This document shows, in pieces, positions 35,952-46,900 of a stretch of 64,000 bases of DNA. The position numbers and the translations under genes are program-made. The stretch spans positions 2,531,889 through 2,595,888 of the forward strand of contig DDFJ01000004.1 of assembly GCA_002337125.1 (NCBI GenBank). Reading direction: 5' to 3'. The notes under the pieces are model-generated. The model ran no database searches. It worked only from the letters and a program-made list of their open reading frames with translations, and had not been told where the DNA came from. The stretch is from Chitinophagaceae bacterium UBA1931 (GTDB lineage: Bacteria > Bacteroidota > Bacteroidia > Chitinophagales > Chitinophagaceae). How positions within the stretch are numbered: position 1 is the first letter of the stretch; each line of letters opens with the position of its first letter.

Positions 35952-36656
35952 TTAATCATTGCTTGCCCATGCTAATGCCGCAATGTTGAGGTTTATTTCT
36001 GCAGCTTCTTTCATTGCAAACCCGCAAGCCTCAATAGTTGCACCGGTTGTAATTACATCATCAACCAGCAAAAGCGTTTTATTTGTTAAAACAGCCGGAT
36101 CGCTTACTTCAAAACTTCCTTCCACATTCACCCATCTGTCGCTGCGGCCTTTTTTTGTTTGTGTATCGGTATAACGTTTACGCAGCACAATATTGTTTAG
36201 CACAGGTACATTTATTATTTCAGATATTCCTTCGCAAAGAACCGCTGCCTGGTTATATCCACGCTTTTTTTCTTTATGCGGAAAGAGCGGTAACGGAATC
36301 AAATAATCAAGATTACTGAAACGGTTGCTTTGTTTTAACTGAAGTCCTAACCATTTGCCAAGTTGTAAGCCCACATCTTTTCTTCCTTTATATTTTAGTT
36401 GATGAATGAGTTGCTGCAAAACAGAGCTTTTGCTGAAGTAATAACCTGCAGTTGCTGAGTGTACATCTAAACGACCATAAAAATTTTTCTCAATTGGATT
36501 GATGGGAAGAGAAGCAAAACCTGTTTCGGGTAGTTGCGAATAGCAATGGAGGCAAATACACTGATCATGTTCCAGTAAATCACTTCCGCAACCTGCACAG
36601 GTATGTGGATAGAACAGATGAGCAAAATCGCTGAGCCATTTCCGGGTGTTGATCAT
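35952..36656 (-). CDS. ComF family phosphoribosyltransferase-like protein
   Basis: 234 aa. N-terminal zinc ribbon (FYPHTCAGCG, then CICLHCYSQLP) and a C-terminal PRTase domain with the PRPP loop LLVDDVITTGATIEACG. Family protein of competence operons (ComFC/GntX), needed for DNA uptake in several bacteria. Here it lies next to radA on the same strand, both DNA-processing genes. Confidence 0.9.
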   Translation of the reverse strand: MINTRKWLSDFAHLFYPHTCAGCGSDLLEHDQCICLHCYSQLPETGFASLPINPIEKNFYGRLDVHSATAGYYFSKSSVLQQLIHQLKYKGRKDVGLQLGKWLGLQLKQSNRFSNLDYLIPLPLFPHKEKKRGYNQAAVLCEGISEIINVPVLNNIVLRKRYTDTQTKKGRSDRWVNVEGSFEVSDPAVLTNKTLLLVDDVITTGATIEACGFAMKEAAEINLNIAALAWASND

Positions 36657-36700
36657 CTGTCTAAAATAATCAGAAAAAAAGCAAAATCAAATACTGCAGC

Positions 36701-38092
36701 TTACTGGAATAAATACTGGTACAACTCTTCAACCTTGCTCATGGTTACAATTTCAATATTGTATTTCTGCATGATTTTTTTATCGTTTTCTTTCCTGTGG
36801 CCCAAATTGTATTTGCTGATGATGATTTTTTCAAAGCCCAGTTTTTCAGCTTCTGCAATACGCTGATCAATGCGGTTAACTGCCCGTATTTCTCCACTTA
36901 AACCAACTTCACCGGCAAAACATATCTGCGGATTTAACGGCACATCTTCATAACTCGAAAGAAGTGCACATAATACGGCAAGATCAATGGAAGGATCTTC
37001 CACTTTAATTCCACCGGCGATATTTAAAAACACATCCTTCATTCCAAAATGAAAACCACCACGCTTTTCAAGAACAGCGAGTAGCAGTTGAAGTCTTCTT
37101 AAATCAAACCCGCTGACAGTTCGTTGCGGAGTTCCGTACACACTTTGTGTTACTAAAGCCTGCACTTCAATAAGCAGCGGCCGCATACCTTCCATTGTTG
37201 CTGCAATGGCAATACCGCTTAGCTGATCTTCTTTTTGTGTGATAAGAATTTCGCTTGGATTATTTACAGGCCGCATACCTGTTTCACTCATTTCGTAAAT
37301 GCCCAGTTCAGATGTTGATCCAAACCTGTTTTTCATTGTACGCAGAATTCTGTAAGCGTAATGACGGTCGCCTTCAAACTGCAAAACAGTATCAACCATG
37401 TGCTCCAGAATTTTTGGTCCTGCAATGGTTCCATCTTTTGTAATATGCCCAATGAGAAATACAGGTGTATGCGTTTCTTTAGCAAAGCGCTGAAGTTCGG
37501 CTGCGGTTTCCCTGATTTGAGAAATGCTTCCGGGACCACTTTCAATAAAAGGTGTTTGTAAAGTTTGTATCGAATCAATGATAACCAGTTGCGGTTTTAA
37601 CTTTTTTACTTCCTGGAAAATGATGTTGGTTGATGTTTCAGTAAGTAAATAAAAGTCTTCATTACTCATCTGCAAACGATCAGCACGCATTTTAATCTGC
37701 TGTTCACTTTCTTCACCACTTACATAAAGTGTAACTGTGTTTTTTAAATGAAGACCTAATTGCAGAAATAAAGTTGATTTTCCAATCCCTGGTTCGCCTG
37801 CAATTAATACAATGCTTCCCGGAACAATACCACCACCAAGTACACGATTCAACTCTGCATCCTGGGTTAAAATCCTTTCTTCTTTTGTACTTTTTATTTC
37901 ACTCAGCGAAATTGTTTTCATTTCGCTTCCGCTGCTTTCTTTCCAGCTTTGTTTTTGTGGATTGCTTTTATCTTTTGTAATAATTTCTTCTACGAAGGTG
38001 TTCCATTCGTTACATGATGGACATTTACCAAGCCATTTTGCTGATTCATATCCACAGTTCTGGCAAAAAAAAGATGATTTGACTTTGCTCAT
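36701..38092 (-). CDS. radA: DNA repair protein RadA (Sms)
   Basis: 463 aa. N-terminal C4 zinc finger FFCQNCGYESAKWLGKCPSC, RecA-like ATPase with Walker A GEPGIGKSTL (about 100) and the RadA-specific KNRFG motif (KNRFGSTSELG), and a C-terminal Lon-like domain (VFLNIAGGIKVEDPSIDLA). Branch-migration helicase acting in recombination and transformation. Confidence 0.97.
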   Translation of the reverse strand: MSKVKSSFFCQNCGYESAKWLGKCPSCNEWNTFVEEIITKDKSNPQKQSWKESSGSEMKTISLSEIKSTKEERILTQDAELNRVLGGGIVPGSIVLIAGEPGIGKSTLFLQLGLHLKNTVTLYVSGEESEQQIKMRADRLQMSNEDFYLLTETSTNIIFQEVKKLKPQLVIIDSIQTLQTPFIESGPGSISQIRETAAELQRFAKETHTPVFLIGHITKDGTIAGPKILEHMVDTVLQFEGDRHYAYRILRTMKNRFGSTSELGIYEMSETGMRPVNNPSEILITQKEDQLSGIAIAATMEGMRPLLIEVQALVTQSVYGTPQRTVSGFDLRRLQLLLAVLEKRGGFHFGMKDVFLNIAGGIKVEDPSIDLAVLCALLSSYEDVPLNPQICFAGEVGLSGEIRAVNRIDQRIAEAEKLGFEKIIISKYNLGHRKENDKKIMQKYNIEIVTMSKVEELYQYLFQ

Positions 38093-38592
38093 GATTTATT
38101 TTCTCAATCTCATAAAAGTCCATCAAAAAAAATGAATTCAGTAAAAAAAATATTTCGATGAAGAGAAAAAAAGAATCCTGAATCGGAGCATTATTTCAGA
38201 AAATAAACGAAATAAAAACAAGTGTTTGATAAAAGTAAAAGGGCTGGAATTTCTTCCAACCCTTTGTACTTACTAACCCATTAAATTCTGTTGCTAAATT
38301 ACAAATTGTGCCCAGATTGCAAAATTATTTTTGGGCTATGTGTATAAATATTTTTTTAAAAGGCAAGGAATCGGTCAGTTTTAGGGGTTGTATTTTTATT
38401 TTATAAAATATTGATAAACAGTTATTTAAGTTCTTTTTTTCAAAGACTTTTTTCGCTTCCTGAGCTTACGGCTATCTTTAAACGTAACTGATTCTGACAA
38501 AAAGACTTACGCCAAATTTGAAACCGGCTTAATCTGTCAGATTTGTAGTTTGGAAGGTAATTTGATGAGTAATTAAATTAAAAAAAAGATAG
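38093..38592. other. 500-nt intergenic region between radA and the YugP-type peptidase
   Basis: AT-rich, without ORFs. It holds the motif/hairpin copy B (38241-38280), a second imperfect hairpin (GCCCAG..TTGGGC, about 38309-38336) and the presumed divergent promoters of radA and the peptidase gene. Nothing else is recognised. Confidence 0.6.
38241..38280 (-). ncRNA. 15-nt motif plus hairpin, copy B
   Basis: Read on the minus strand: TGGGTTAGTAAGTAC, then a nine-bp hairpin GGGTTGGAA-GAAA-TTCCAGCCC and a T4. Same order as copy A at 11530-11563, although the hairpin sequences differ. The T-tract makes copy B a plausible small-RNA 3' end or radA leader attenuator. Confidence 0.45.
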
Positions 38593-39285
38593 ATGAATCT
38601 AGGAATTTTATTTGTGTCCCTGATTTTTATGGGAATCGGCTTTTTGGTACAAATGAGGTTAAAAAGCAAGTTTGCCAGGTACAGCAAACAGCTCCTGATG
38701 AGCAGGCTTACGGGCCGTGAAATAGCAGAAAAAATGCTGCGGGAGAATGGTATTTACGATGTTACAGTCCAGTCTGTGGATGGTTTTTTGAGCGACCACT
38801 ACGATCCCATGAAGAAAACAGTTAATCTGAGCCCCGATGTTTACAACGGAAGTTCAGTTGCTGCTGCTGCGGTTGCAGCTCATGAATGTGGTCATGCCGT
38901 TCAACATGCTACTGCTTATCAATGGCTTATGCTTCGTTCAAGGCTGGTTCCGATTGTACAGATCAGCACCAATTTATCGCAATGGGTATTATTAATAGGT
39001 CTTGGTGTGCTGGGTTTTGGCAAGGGAAATCCCACTGTTTTACTGATTGGTATAATTATGTTTGCGGTTTCCACCCTTTTTTCCATTATTACTCTGCCAG
39101 TTGAATTCGATGCCAGCAACAGGGCACTTGCTTGGCTGGAGCGTACAAATGTGATCAATACCCAGGAATTCCCCGGGGCAAAAGATGCCCTCAAGTGGGC
39201 TGCAGCAACTTATGTTGTGGCTGCATTAGCATCCATTGCAATGCTGGTTCAATACATCCTTATATATATGGAACGAAGGGATTAA
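38593..39285 (+). CDS. Zinc metallopeptidase, YugP type
   Basis: 230 aa with an N-terminal transmembrane helix, HExxH-type metal site in VAAHECGHAVQH near residue 97, and three more hydrophobic segments toward the C-terminus. The DHYDPMKKTVNLSPDVY motif before the His box is typical of the YugP/DUF1469-like neutral zinc metallopeptidase family. Membrane protein quality control is likely; substrate unknown. Confidence 0.9.
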   Translation: MNLGILFVSLIFMGIGFLVQMRLKSKFARYSKQLLMSRLTGREIAEKMLRENGIYDVTVQSVDGFLSDHYDPMKKTVNLSPDVYNGSSVAAAAVAAHECGHAVQHATAYQWLMLRSRLVPIVQISTNLSQWVLLIGLGVLGFGKGNPTVLLIGIIMFAVSTLFSIITLPVEFDASNRALAWLERTNVINTQEFPGAKDALKWAAATYVVAALASIAMLVQYILIYMERRD

Positions 39286-39308
39286 TCCTACGTTTCAAAC
39301 CATAAAAA

Positions 39309-39349
39309 GCGGGCTATTTACATTGTTTACCAATTAAATAGCCCGTTTA
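39309..39349 (+). terminator. Terminator after YugP-type peptidase
   Basis: GGGCTATTT / AAATAGCCC with a 16-nt loop followed by GTTTAT; separates the peptidase from susC. Confidence 0.65.
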
Positions 39350-39450
39350 TGTAAGAAAGTTATATTTATTTTTTTAAAGCAGCTATCATTGCTATTTCTT
39401 GTCTGAAAGAAATAAGAACACTATTTATTTTTTAACCAAAATCAATGTAC

Positions 39451-42417
39451 ATGAGAAAATTGCTCGGAATGACAATTGTCTTCCTGTTGCTGTTTGTTGG
39501 ACTTAATGCACAAACAAAAGAGGTAACAGGAAAAGTTACAGATGAAAGCGGCACACCTATTGCGAATGCGTCGGTTACAGTAAAAGGCACTTCTAAAGGA
39601 ACTGCTACAAAAAATGACGGAACATTCTCTCTTATCGTGTCAGAAAGCACAAAAACCCTAAGCATTTCTGCTTTAGGATTTGAATCACAGGACATTTCCC
39701 TCACAGGAGCTTTTATTACAGTTTCACTAAAAGCAGGAGAAAGTAAACGACTTGAAGAAGTTATTGTCACCGGTTATGGTAGCAAGATTAAAAAAGAAAT
39801 CACCAGTTCAATTTCGAAAGTAAGTTCAAGAGAGTTCAGCAACCTTCCGCTGCCTTCTTTTGAGCAGGCATTACAGGGAAGAGCATCTGGTGTATTCATT
39901 AATTCAGGAAGTGGTAAACTGGGCCAGGCTCTGAATATCAGGGTAAGGGGTATTTCTTCTATCTCTGCTAATCAGCAACCTTTTGTTGTTATCGACGGAG
40001 TTCCTGTTATCAGCCAGTCGTTGGGAAGCAATACTGAACCCGATAACCCGCTTGCAACAATTAATCCCGACGATATTGAATCAATTGAAGTATTGAAAGA
40101 TGCTGCTTCTTCAGCTATTTATGGTTCAAGGGCATCAAACGGTGTATTATTGATTACAACAAAAAGCGGTAAACAGGGTAAAACAAAAGTAAGCGCCGGA
40201 GTTTTTACAGGATGGAGCGATCCAACACATAAACGCCAATTCTTAAATGCAGCTCAATACAAAGAATTATTTTCTGTAGCTGCTGAAAATGTTGGCTATG
40301 TTGGTGCAGATGAATTTGCTGCAGAAACCGGTACTGATGACTGGAACAGCAACAACGATGTAAACTGGTCGAACCAGGCATTTCAGAAAGGATATGTACG
40401 CCAGTACAATGCTTCAGCTACAGGTGGCGATGCACGTACAAAATTCCTGGTAAGTGCAAGTTATAATGATCAGAAAGGTATCATTCTTGCAAACCGTTTA
40501 ACAAGAGGAACTTTCCGTATCAATATTGATCATACAATTAATTCAATTTTTAAGTTTGGTACAAACATCTCACTTAATCAAAGCGATAATTACAGTGTAC
40601 CAAGTGATAATGCATTCAGCAATCCACTTCAGTTAAATGCCATTCCGCCATTGCACCCGTTAAGAGATGCAAACGGAAAGTATAACCTGGCAACACTTTA
40701 TTATAACAACCTTGTTGAAAGAGAAGATAATAACCAGACACTGAATAAAACCTTCCGTTCTATCAGTAATGCATATGCTGAAATAAACTTCAGCAAAACA
40801 CTTCGCTTCCGCTCCCAGGTTGGTATTGACTGGAACAACTTACAGGAAAATCAGTTTTTGGGAAGAAGAACATTAGATGGTGCGCCTGATGGTTATAGTT
40901 ACAGCAACCAGGTTACTGCTAATGTGCTTACTAATACCAACACATTCAACTATAGTAATTCTTTTGGTGAGAATCATGTTGTGGATGCATTGGCTGGTAT
41001 TGAATATCAAAAAGGACAAAGTGCAGGTGCAAGTGTAACAGGCCTTGCGTTCCCTAATGATAAGTTTACAAAAATTGCAAGTGCTGCAATTATTTCTGAT
41101 GGGTCTTCTAGCGAAACAGGTTTCAGATTCCTTTCATATTTCGCAAGAGCAAACTATAAATTCAAAGACCGTTATTTACTTGGCGCAAGCTTCAGGGTTG
41201 ATGGTTCAAGCCGTTTTGGTAAGGATAACCGTTATGGTTCTTTCCCTGCTGCATCAATTGGCTGGATTGTCAGTGAAGAAAGTTTTATGAGAGATATTAA
41301 AGCCATCAGCTTCCTTAAAATCAGGAGCAGTTACGGTATTACCGGTAATGCTGAAATCGGAAACTTTGGTGCACGCAGTCTTTACGATGCAGCTGCTTAT
41401 GCAAACATCAGCGGTATGGTAACATCACAGATTGGTGATGAAAAACTGAAATGGGAAAATACAAAGCAGTTTGATATCGGTCTCGACTTTGGTTTACTTA
41501 ACAACCGTATCTCAGGTGAAATTGATTTCTTCACCAAGAAAACAAAAGACCTGTTGCTGAATGTTCCTACACCTGCAGTGAATGGTTATACTATCATTAC
41601 CAAAAATGTGGGTGATATGAATAACCACGGTTTTGAATTTGTGGTAAATGCAAACATTCTTACCGGTGCATTTAAATGGAATACTTCTTTCAACATTTCA
41701 ACTTACAAAAACGAAGTAACACGTCTTGTTGCTCCTGTTTCTCCAGGTTCAAGAACATTAGGTCGTCTTGCAGTAGGTGCTCCGTTCGGACAATTCTATG
41801 GCAAGAAATACATGGGTGTTGATCCTGAAAACGGAGATGCATTATATATGCTGGCTGATGGTAAAACAACTAACTCATACAGCTCTGCAGTAGATACAGT
41901 TGTTGGAAATCCAAATCCTGATTTTTATGGTGGATGGAACAACCACTTCAGCTTTAAATCTTTTGATCTTGATATTCAATGCCAGTTTGTAAAAGGTGGT
42001 GATCTCTACAACATTGCCGGATTTTTCCAGAGTGTAAATGGTGATTACTTCGATAACCAGACGGTTGATCAGATGAACTACTGGAAAAAACCAGGCGATA
42101 AAACAATGATTCCTCAACCACGTCTTTATGATGGTAATGGTGCAGGAAAGAGCAGCCGTTGGGTTCAGGATGGTTCTTATTTCAGGATCAAGAGTGTAAA
42201 CTTTGGTTACAACTTTTCAAGAACTATGCTGAAGCCTTTGAAACTTGAATCAGCAAGAGTTTATGTTTCAGCTTCTAACCTCTTTACGTTTACAAAATAC
42301 ACCGGTTACGATCCCGAAGTAAATACATTGTATGTAGGCAATGTGAACCTCGGACATGATTTTTATACACCTCCACAGGCACGTACAATTGCTGTAGGTA
42401 TAAACATCGGATTGTAA
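39451..42417 (+). CDS. SusC/RagA family TonB-linked outer membrane protein
   Basis: About 988 aa: signal peptide ending GLNAQ, CarboxypepD_reg domain (KEVTGKVTDESGTPIANASVTVKG), the SusC-specific plug (FVVIDGVPV, DIESIEVLKDAASSAIYGSRASNGVLLITTKSG) and a large barrel. Forms a pedal-bin glycan or peptide transporter with the SusD lipoprotein encoded 21 nt downstream. No glycosidase is nearby, so substrate is unknown. Two ATGs (39445, 39451) precede the signal; the second was chosen. Confidence 0.95.
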   Translation: MRKLLGMTIVFLLLFVGLNAQTKEVTGKVTDESGTPIANASVTVKGTSKGTATKNDGTFSLIVSESTKTLSISALGFESQDISLTGAFITVSLKAGESKRLEEVIVTGYGSKIKKEITSSISKVSSREFSNLPLPSFEQALQGRASGVFINSGSGKLGQALNIRVRGISSISANQQPFVVIDGVPVISQSLGSNTEPDNPLATINPDDIESIEVLKDAASSAIYGSRASNGVLLITTKSGKQGKTKVSAGVFTGWSDPTHKRQFLNAAQYKELFSVAAENVGYVGADEFAAETGTDDWNSNNDVNWSNQAFQKGYVRQYNASATGGDARTKFLVSASYNDQKGIILANRLTRGTFRINIDHTINSIFKFGTNISLNQSDNYSVPSDNAFSNPLQLNAIPPLHPLRDANGKYNLATLYYNNLVEREDNNQTLNKTFRSISNAYAEINFSKTLRFRSQVGIDWNNLQENQFLGRRTLDGAPDGYSYSNQVTANVLTNTNTFNYSNSFGENHVVDALAGIEYQKGQSAGASVTGLAFPNDKFTKIASAAIISDGSSSETGFRFLSYFARANYKFKDRYLLGASFRVDGSSRFGKDNRYGSFPAASIGWIVSEESFMRDIKAISFLKIRSSYGITGNAEIGNFGARSLYDAAAYANISGMVTSQIGDEKLKWENTKQFDIGLDFGLLNNRISGEIDFFTKKTKDLLLNVPTPAVNGYTIITKNVGDMNNHGFEFVVNANILTGAFKWNTSFNISTYKNEVTRLVAPVSPGSRTLGRLAVGAPFGQFYGKKYMGVDPENGDALYMLADGKTTNSYSSAVDTVVGNPNPDFYGGWNNHFSFKSFDLDIQCQFVKGGDLYNIAGFFQSVNGDYFDNQTVDQMNYWKKPGDKTMIPQPRLYDGNGAGKSSRWVQDGSYFRIKSVNFGYNFSRTMLKPLKLESARVYVSASNLFTFTKYTGYDPEVNTLYVGNVNLGHDFYTPPQARTIAVGINIGL

Positions 42418-42438
42418 TCAAAACCAAAAATTATTATT

Positions 42439-43821
42439 ATGAAACTTAGAAATAAATTATTACTGCTCGCTTTTGTTTCTGCTGCAATATTTACTTCTTG
42501 TAAAAAAGTTCTTGATATTGAACCAAAGCAATCAATTGATGCAGCAAGTGCATTGGAAACAGACCAGGATGTAAACTCACTGGTTGTGGGTGCTTATTCT
42601 GTTTTAGGTGGCGGATCTTTATACGGTACAAACCTGTTAATGGATGCAGACCTTTTAGGAAGTGATGGGGTTTGCACATGGCGTGGCACTTTCCAGTCGC
42701 CAAGACAAATTGCAGGAAAAGCCATGTTAAGAGATAATGCTGATGCTGCGCTTATCTGGACAGAAGCGTACAAAGCAATCAATATGTCAAACATTGTATT
42801 AAACTCACTTGATATTGTAAAGGATGCAGATCTGAAAAAACAATTAGAAGGTGAAGCGTTGTTCATTCGTGGCATTATGCATTTTGAATTAGTGCGTTTG
42901 TATGGATTGCCTTACGGTGCAGTTTCGGGTAACACACAGTTAGGTGTTGTTATCAAAACAAAACCAACAACTACTGAAGCTGATGCATTTGAGAAAACTC
43001 CACGCAGCACAGTGCAGCAGGTGTACACACAGGTTATTACTGATTTAACAAAAGCTGCAACTTTATTGCCTGAAGAAAATGGAGTAAGAGCAACAAAATA
43101 TGCTGCACTTGCATTCTTAACAAGGGTTTATTTACAGCAGGCTAATTATCCTGCAGCTCTTGCTGCTGCCAATACAGTTATTGAAAGCGGATATTACAAA
43201 ATGAATGCTTCTGTAAGAGCAGTGTTTGATAATAAAAACACTGCAGAATCAATCTGGGAAATTCAGCAAAATGAACAAAACAATGCAGGTACTGCAAATA
43301 ATGGTATGGCTACTTTCTATGCAAGCCTGCCTGGTATTGGACGTGCTGATGTAAGAGTTGTTGCAAGCTATCCCGATAACAATTATCCGCAAGGTGATTT
43401 ACGGATTTCTGAATGGTATTATATTGGAACAGGTGCAAGACCCGGCAATACTTATTGCGGAAAATGGAAATCATTCAGCCAGAATTTACCTGTTGTGCGT
43501 ATTGCAGAAATGTATCTTACAAGAGCTGAATGTAATTTAAGACTCAGCTCATCTGTAGGTGCAACACCTGCCGATGATTTAGCAATGGTAAGAAATACTG
43601 TTCGCACAAATTCAACAGCTCCTGCAAGTCCAACATTAAATGATGTATTGGGCGAAAGGTTTATTGAACTGGCATTCGAAGGTCAGCGTATTCACGATCT
43701 GCGCAGGTTACGTTTAGCAACCGGTTCTTTTGCATGGAATGCTGATAAACTTGTTATGCCGATTCCACAGCGTGAAATTGATGCAACAAGTGGTGTTTTA
43801 GTACAGAACCCGGGTTATTAA
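42439..43821 (+). CDS. SusD/RagB family nutrient-binding lipoprotein
   Basis: 460 aa, lipoprotein signal (AAIFTSCKK), helical TPR-like SusD fold: LDIEPKQSID at the mature N-terminus, ALIWTEAYKAINMSN, LEGEALFIRGIMHFELVRLYG and the C-terminal RFIELAFEGQRIHDLRR signature. Lid of the SusC channel upstream; operon of two genes ending in the terminator at 43847. Confidence 0.95.
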   Translation: MKLRNKLLLLAFVSAAIFTSCKKVLDIEPKQSIDAASALETDQDVNSLVVGAYSVLGGGSLYGTNLLMDADLLGSDGVCTWRGTFQSPRQIAGKAMLRDNADAALIWTEAYKAINMSNIVLNSLDIVKDADLKKQLEGEALFIRGIMHFELVRLYGLPYGAVSGNTQLGVVIKTKPTTTEADAFEKTPRSTVQQVYTQVITDLTKAATLLPEENGVRATKYAALAFLTRVYLQQANYPAALAAANTVIESGYYKMNASVRAVFDNKNTAESIWEIQQNEQNNAGTANNGMATFYASLPGIGRADVRVVASYPDNNYPQGDLRISEWYYIGTGARPGNTYCGKWKSFSQNLPVVRIAEMYLTRAECNLRLSSSVGATPADDLAMVRNTVRTNSTAPASPTLNDVLGERFIELAFEGQRIHDLRRLRLATGSFAWNADKLVMPIPQREIDATSGVLVQNPGY

Positions 43822-43846
43822 TCAATATAACTTCAAAAAAATTAAA

Positions 43847-43877
43847 GAGACTGTTTGCAAAAACAGTCTCTTTTTTT
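43847..43877 (+). terminator. Terminator after susCD
   Basis: GAGACTGTTT-GCAA-AAACAGTCTC followed by T7: a strong rho-independent terminator. Confidence 0.92.
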
Positions 43878-43941
43878 ATGACTTTGCGGCCCGATTATAA
43901 AACCATCTATCCTAACATGTGTAAGCAAGAATAATTAAAAC

Positions 43942-43949
43942 TATTTTTG
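43942..43949 (+). promoter_or_regulatory. TAnnTTTG -7 box before icmF
   Basis: TATTTTTG lies 18 nt before the ATG of icmF; no clear TTTG -33 box at 19-22 nt upstream. Confidence 0.35.
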
Positions 43950-43966
43950 TACTGAAACAACTGAAT

Positions 43967-46900
43967 ATGGAGTTACCGAATTCTCATAAAATACGTATTG
44001 TAACCGCTGCTTCTTTATTCGATGGCCATGATGCAGCTATTAATATTATGCGCCGCATTATGCAAAGCAAGGGTGCCGAAATCATTCACCTTGGTCATAA
44101 CCGCAGCGTGCAGGAAATAGTGGAAGCTGCTATTGAAGAAGATGCACATGGTATTGCCATTACTTCTTACCAGGGCGGGCATATTGAGTTTTTTAAATAC
44201 ATGAAAGACCTGCTTGATGAAAGTGGTTGCGGTCATATAAAAATATTTGGCGGCGGTGGTGGAACAATCCTGCCCGATGAAATCAATGAACTGCAGGCTT
44301 ATGGTATTGCACGGATTTATTCGCCCGACGATGGAAGGCAAATGGGACTTGAAGGAATGATTGAAGATGTGATTCAGCAATGTAAGCAAAGTTCAACATC
44401 ACAAAATAATAACGAACAATCAGCTTACTGGATAGCTCCTCAACATTGGAACGGGAAGCTTCCATTAGGTGAGAAAAAAGATATCAGGCGCATTGCACGT
44501 GCCATTACACTTGCAGAAAATGGTCAGCCATCAGCAAAGAAAAATACATCAGCCATTATTCCTGTACTCGGTATTACCGGCACAGGTGGTGCTGGTAAAT
44601 CATCAGTAACAGATGAAATCGTTCGCCGTTTCTTACATGCATTTACCGATAAAACCATTGCTGTTATTTCAGTTGATCCATCAAAGAAAAAAACAGGAGG
44701 TGCATTACTCGGCGATCGTATCCGTATGAATTCTATCTCCGGTCCGAGATCTTACATGCGCAGTCTTGCCACAAGAGAAAGCGACAAAGCTTTAAGTGTG
44801 TACGTGCAGGAAGCCATTGATGTGTGCAAAGAAGCAGCATTTGATCTCATTATACTTGAAAGTGCCGGTGTTGGACAAAGTGATGCATCGATTCTTGATT
44901 ATTGTGATGTGAGTTTGTATGTGATGACACCTGAATATGGTGCTGCATCGCAACTGGAAAAAATCAACATGCTTGATTATGCCGATCTGATTGCCATCAA
45001 CAAATTTGATAAAGCAGGAGCATTGGATGCACTGGCTGATGTACGTAAACAATACAAACGCAACCACCAGTTATTTACAGCGAAAGATGATGAACTGCCT
45101 GTTGTAGGCACCATTGCTTCACAGTTTAATGACACAGGTGTGAATGAACTGTTTGAAAAAATTATTCATGCAGTTGAAACAAAAATGAACATCAACTTCG
45201 GAGCAGTTGATCATATTGTTCATAAGGATACCGTTAATAAATCGCTCATTATTCCACCGGCGAGGGTTCGTTACCTCAGCGAAATTGCTGATACAATTAA
45301 AGATTATAATCAGCTGGTGATTGATCAATCAGTAATTGCATCAAAACTATATCAGTTGCAGGGTGCTGAACAAACCCTTACGGCGGCTAAAGCCCCGTCA
45401 GCAGTTATTGAAGAAATTAAAAAGCAAATTCAGCAACTCACCGATCAGCAAACTGCGGTTGCTAAAAAACTAATTACTCACTGGCCCGAAAAATTAAAAG
45501 CGTACCAGCAGGATTATTACGAATACAAAGTGCGTGATAAAATAATCAGGCAACCAATGTTCAGCACCAGTTTAAGTGGTACACGAATTCCGAAAGTTGT
45601 TTTGCCAAAATATAAAGACTGGGGCGATCTGTTACGCTGGCAGGCACAGGAAAATGTTCCCGGCAGTTTTCCATTTACTGCTGGTGTGTTTCCGTTAAAA
45701 CGTGAAGGCGAAGATCCTACAAGAATGTTTGCAGGCGAAGGCGGTCCCGAACGTACCAATAAACGTTTTCATTATGTATCGTTTGAACAACCTGCCAAAC
45801 GTTTATCAACTGCATTCGACAGTGTAACACTTTACGGAGAAGATCCGGCACATCGTCCTGATATTTATGGCAAGGTTGGAAACAGTGGTGTGAGTATTGC
45901 AACTGTTGATGATGCAAAAAAATTATACAGTGGTTTTGATTTGTGCGATCCGAAGACATCTGTAAGTATGACCATTAATGGTCCTGCCCCCATCATTCTT
46001 GCATTCTTCATGAATGCAGCAATTGATCAGCAATGTGAAAAATGGATTGAAGAGAATGGTCAGTGGGAAATGGTGAATGCAGCTTATCAAAAGAAATTCG
46101 GCAACATAACAAAACCTGTTTATAATAATCCATCTTTTCCCGGTGAATTACCTGCAGGTAACAATGGTCTTGGTTTAAAACTCCTTGGATTAAGCGGCGA
46201 TGAAGTATTACCTGCTGATGTGTATGCTCAATGCAAACAAGCGGCTTTACAACAGGTGAGAGGTACAGTGCAGGCCGATATTTTAAAAGAAGACCAGGCA
46301 CAGAACACCTGCATCTTTTCAACTGAATTTGCTTTAAAGTTGATGGGTGATGTGCAGGAATATTTTATTGAGCAGAATGTACGCAACTTTTACAGCGTAA
46401 GTATTAGTGGTTATCATATTGCTGAAGCAGGTGCAAACCCAATCACACAACTTGCATTTACATTGGCAAATGGGTTTACTTATGTTGAATATTATTTAAG
46501 CCGTGGAATGAATATTGATGAGTTTGCTCCTAATCTTTCATTCTTTTTCAGTAATGGAATGGATCCGGAATACAGTGTGATTGGCAGGGTTTCACGCCGC
46601 ATCTGGGCAAAGGCAATGAAGTATAAATACAAAGCAAACAAACGCAGCCAGATGTTGAAATATCATATTCAGACAAGTGGCAGAAGTTTGCATGCACAGG
46701 AAATTGATTTCAACGATATACGTACAACATTGCAGGCGTTGTATGCTATTTATGATAACTGCAATTCACTTCACACCAATGCTTATGATGAAGCGATTAC
46801 AACTCCAACTGAAGAAAGTGTAAGAAGAGCAATGGCTATTCAGCTTATCATAAATCGTGAACTGGGTACTGCTAAAAATGAAAATCCCAACCAGGGATCG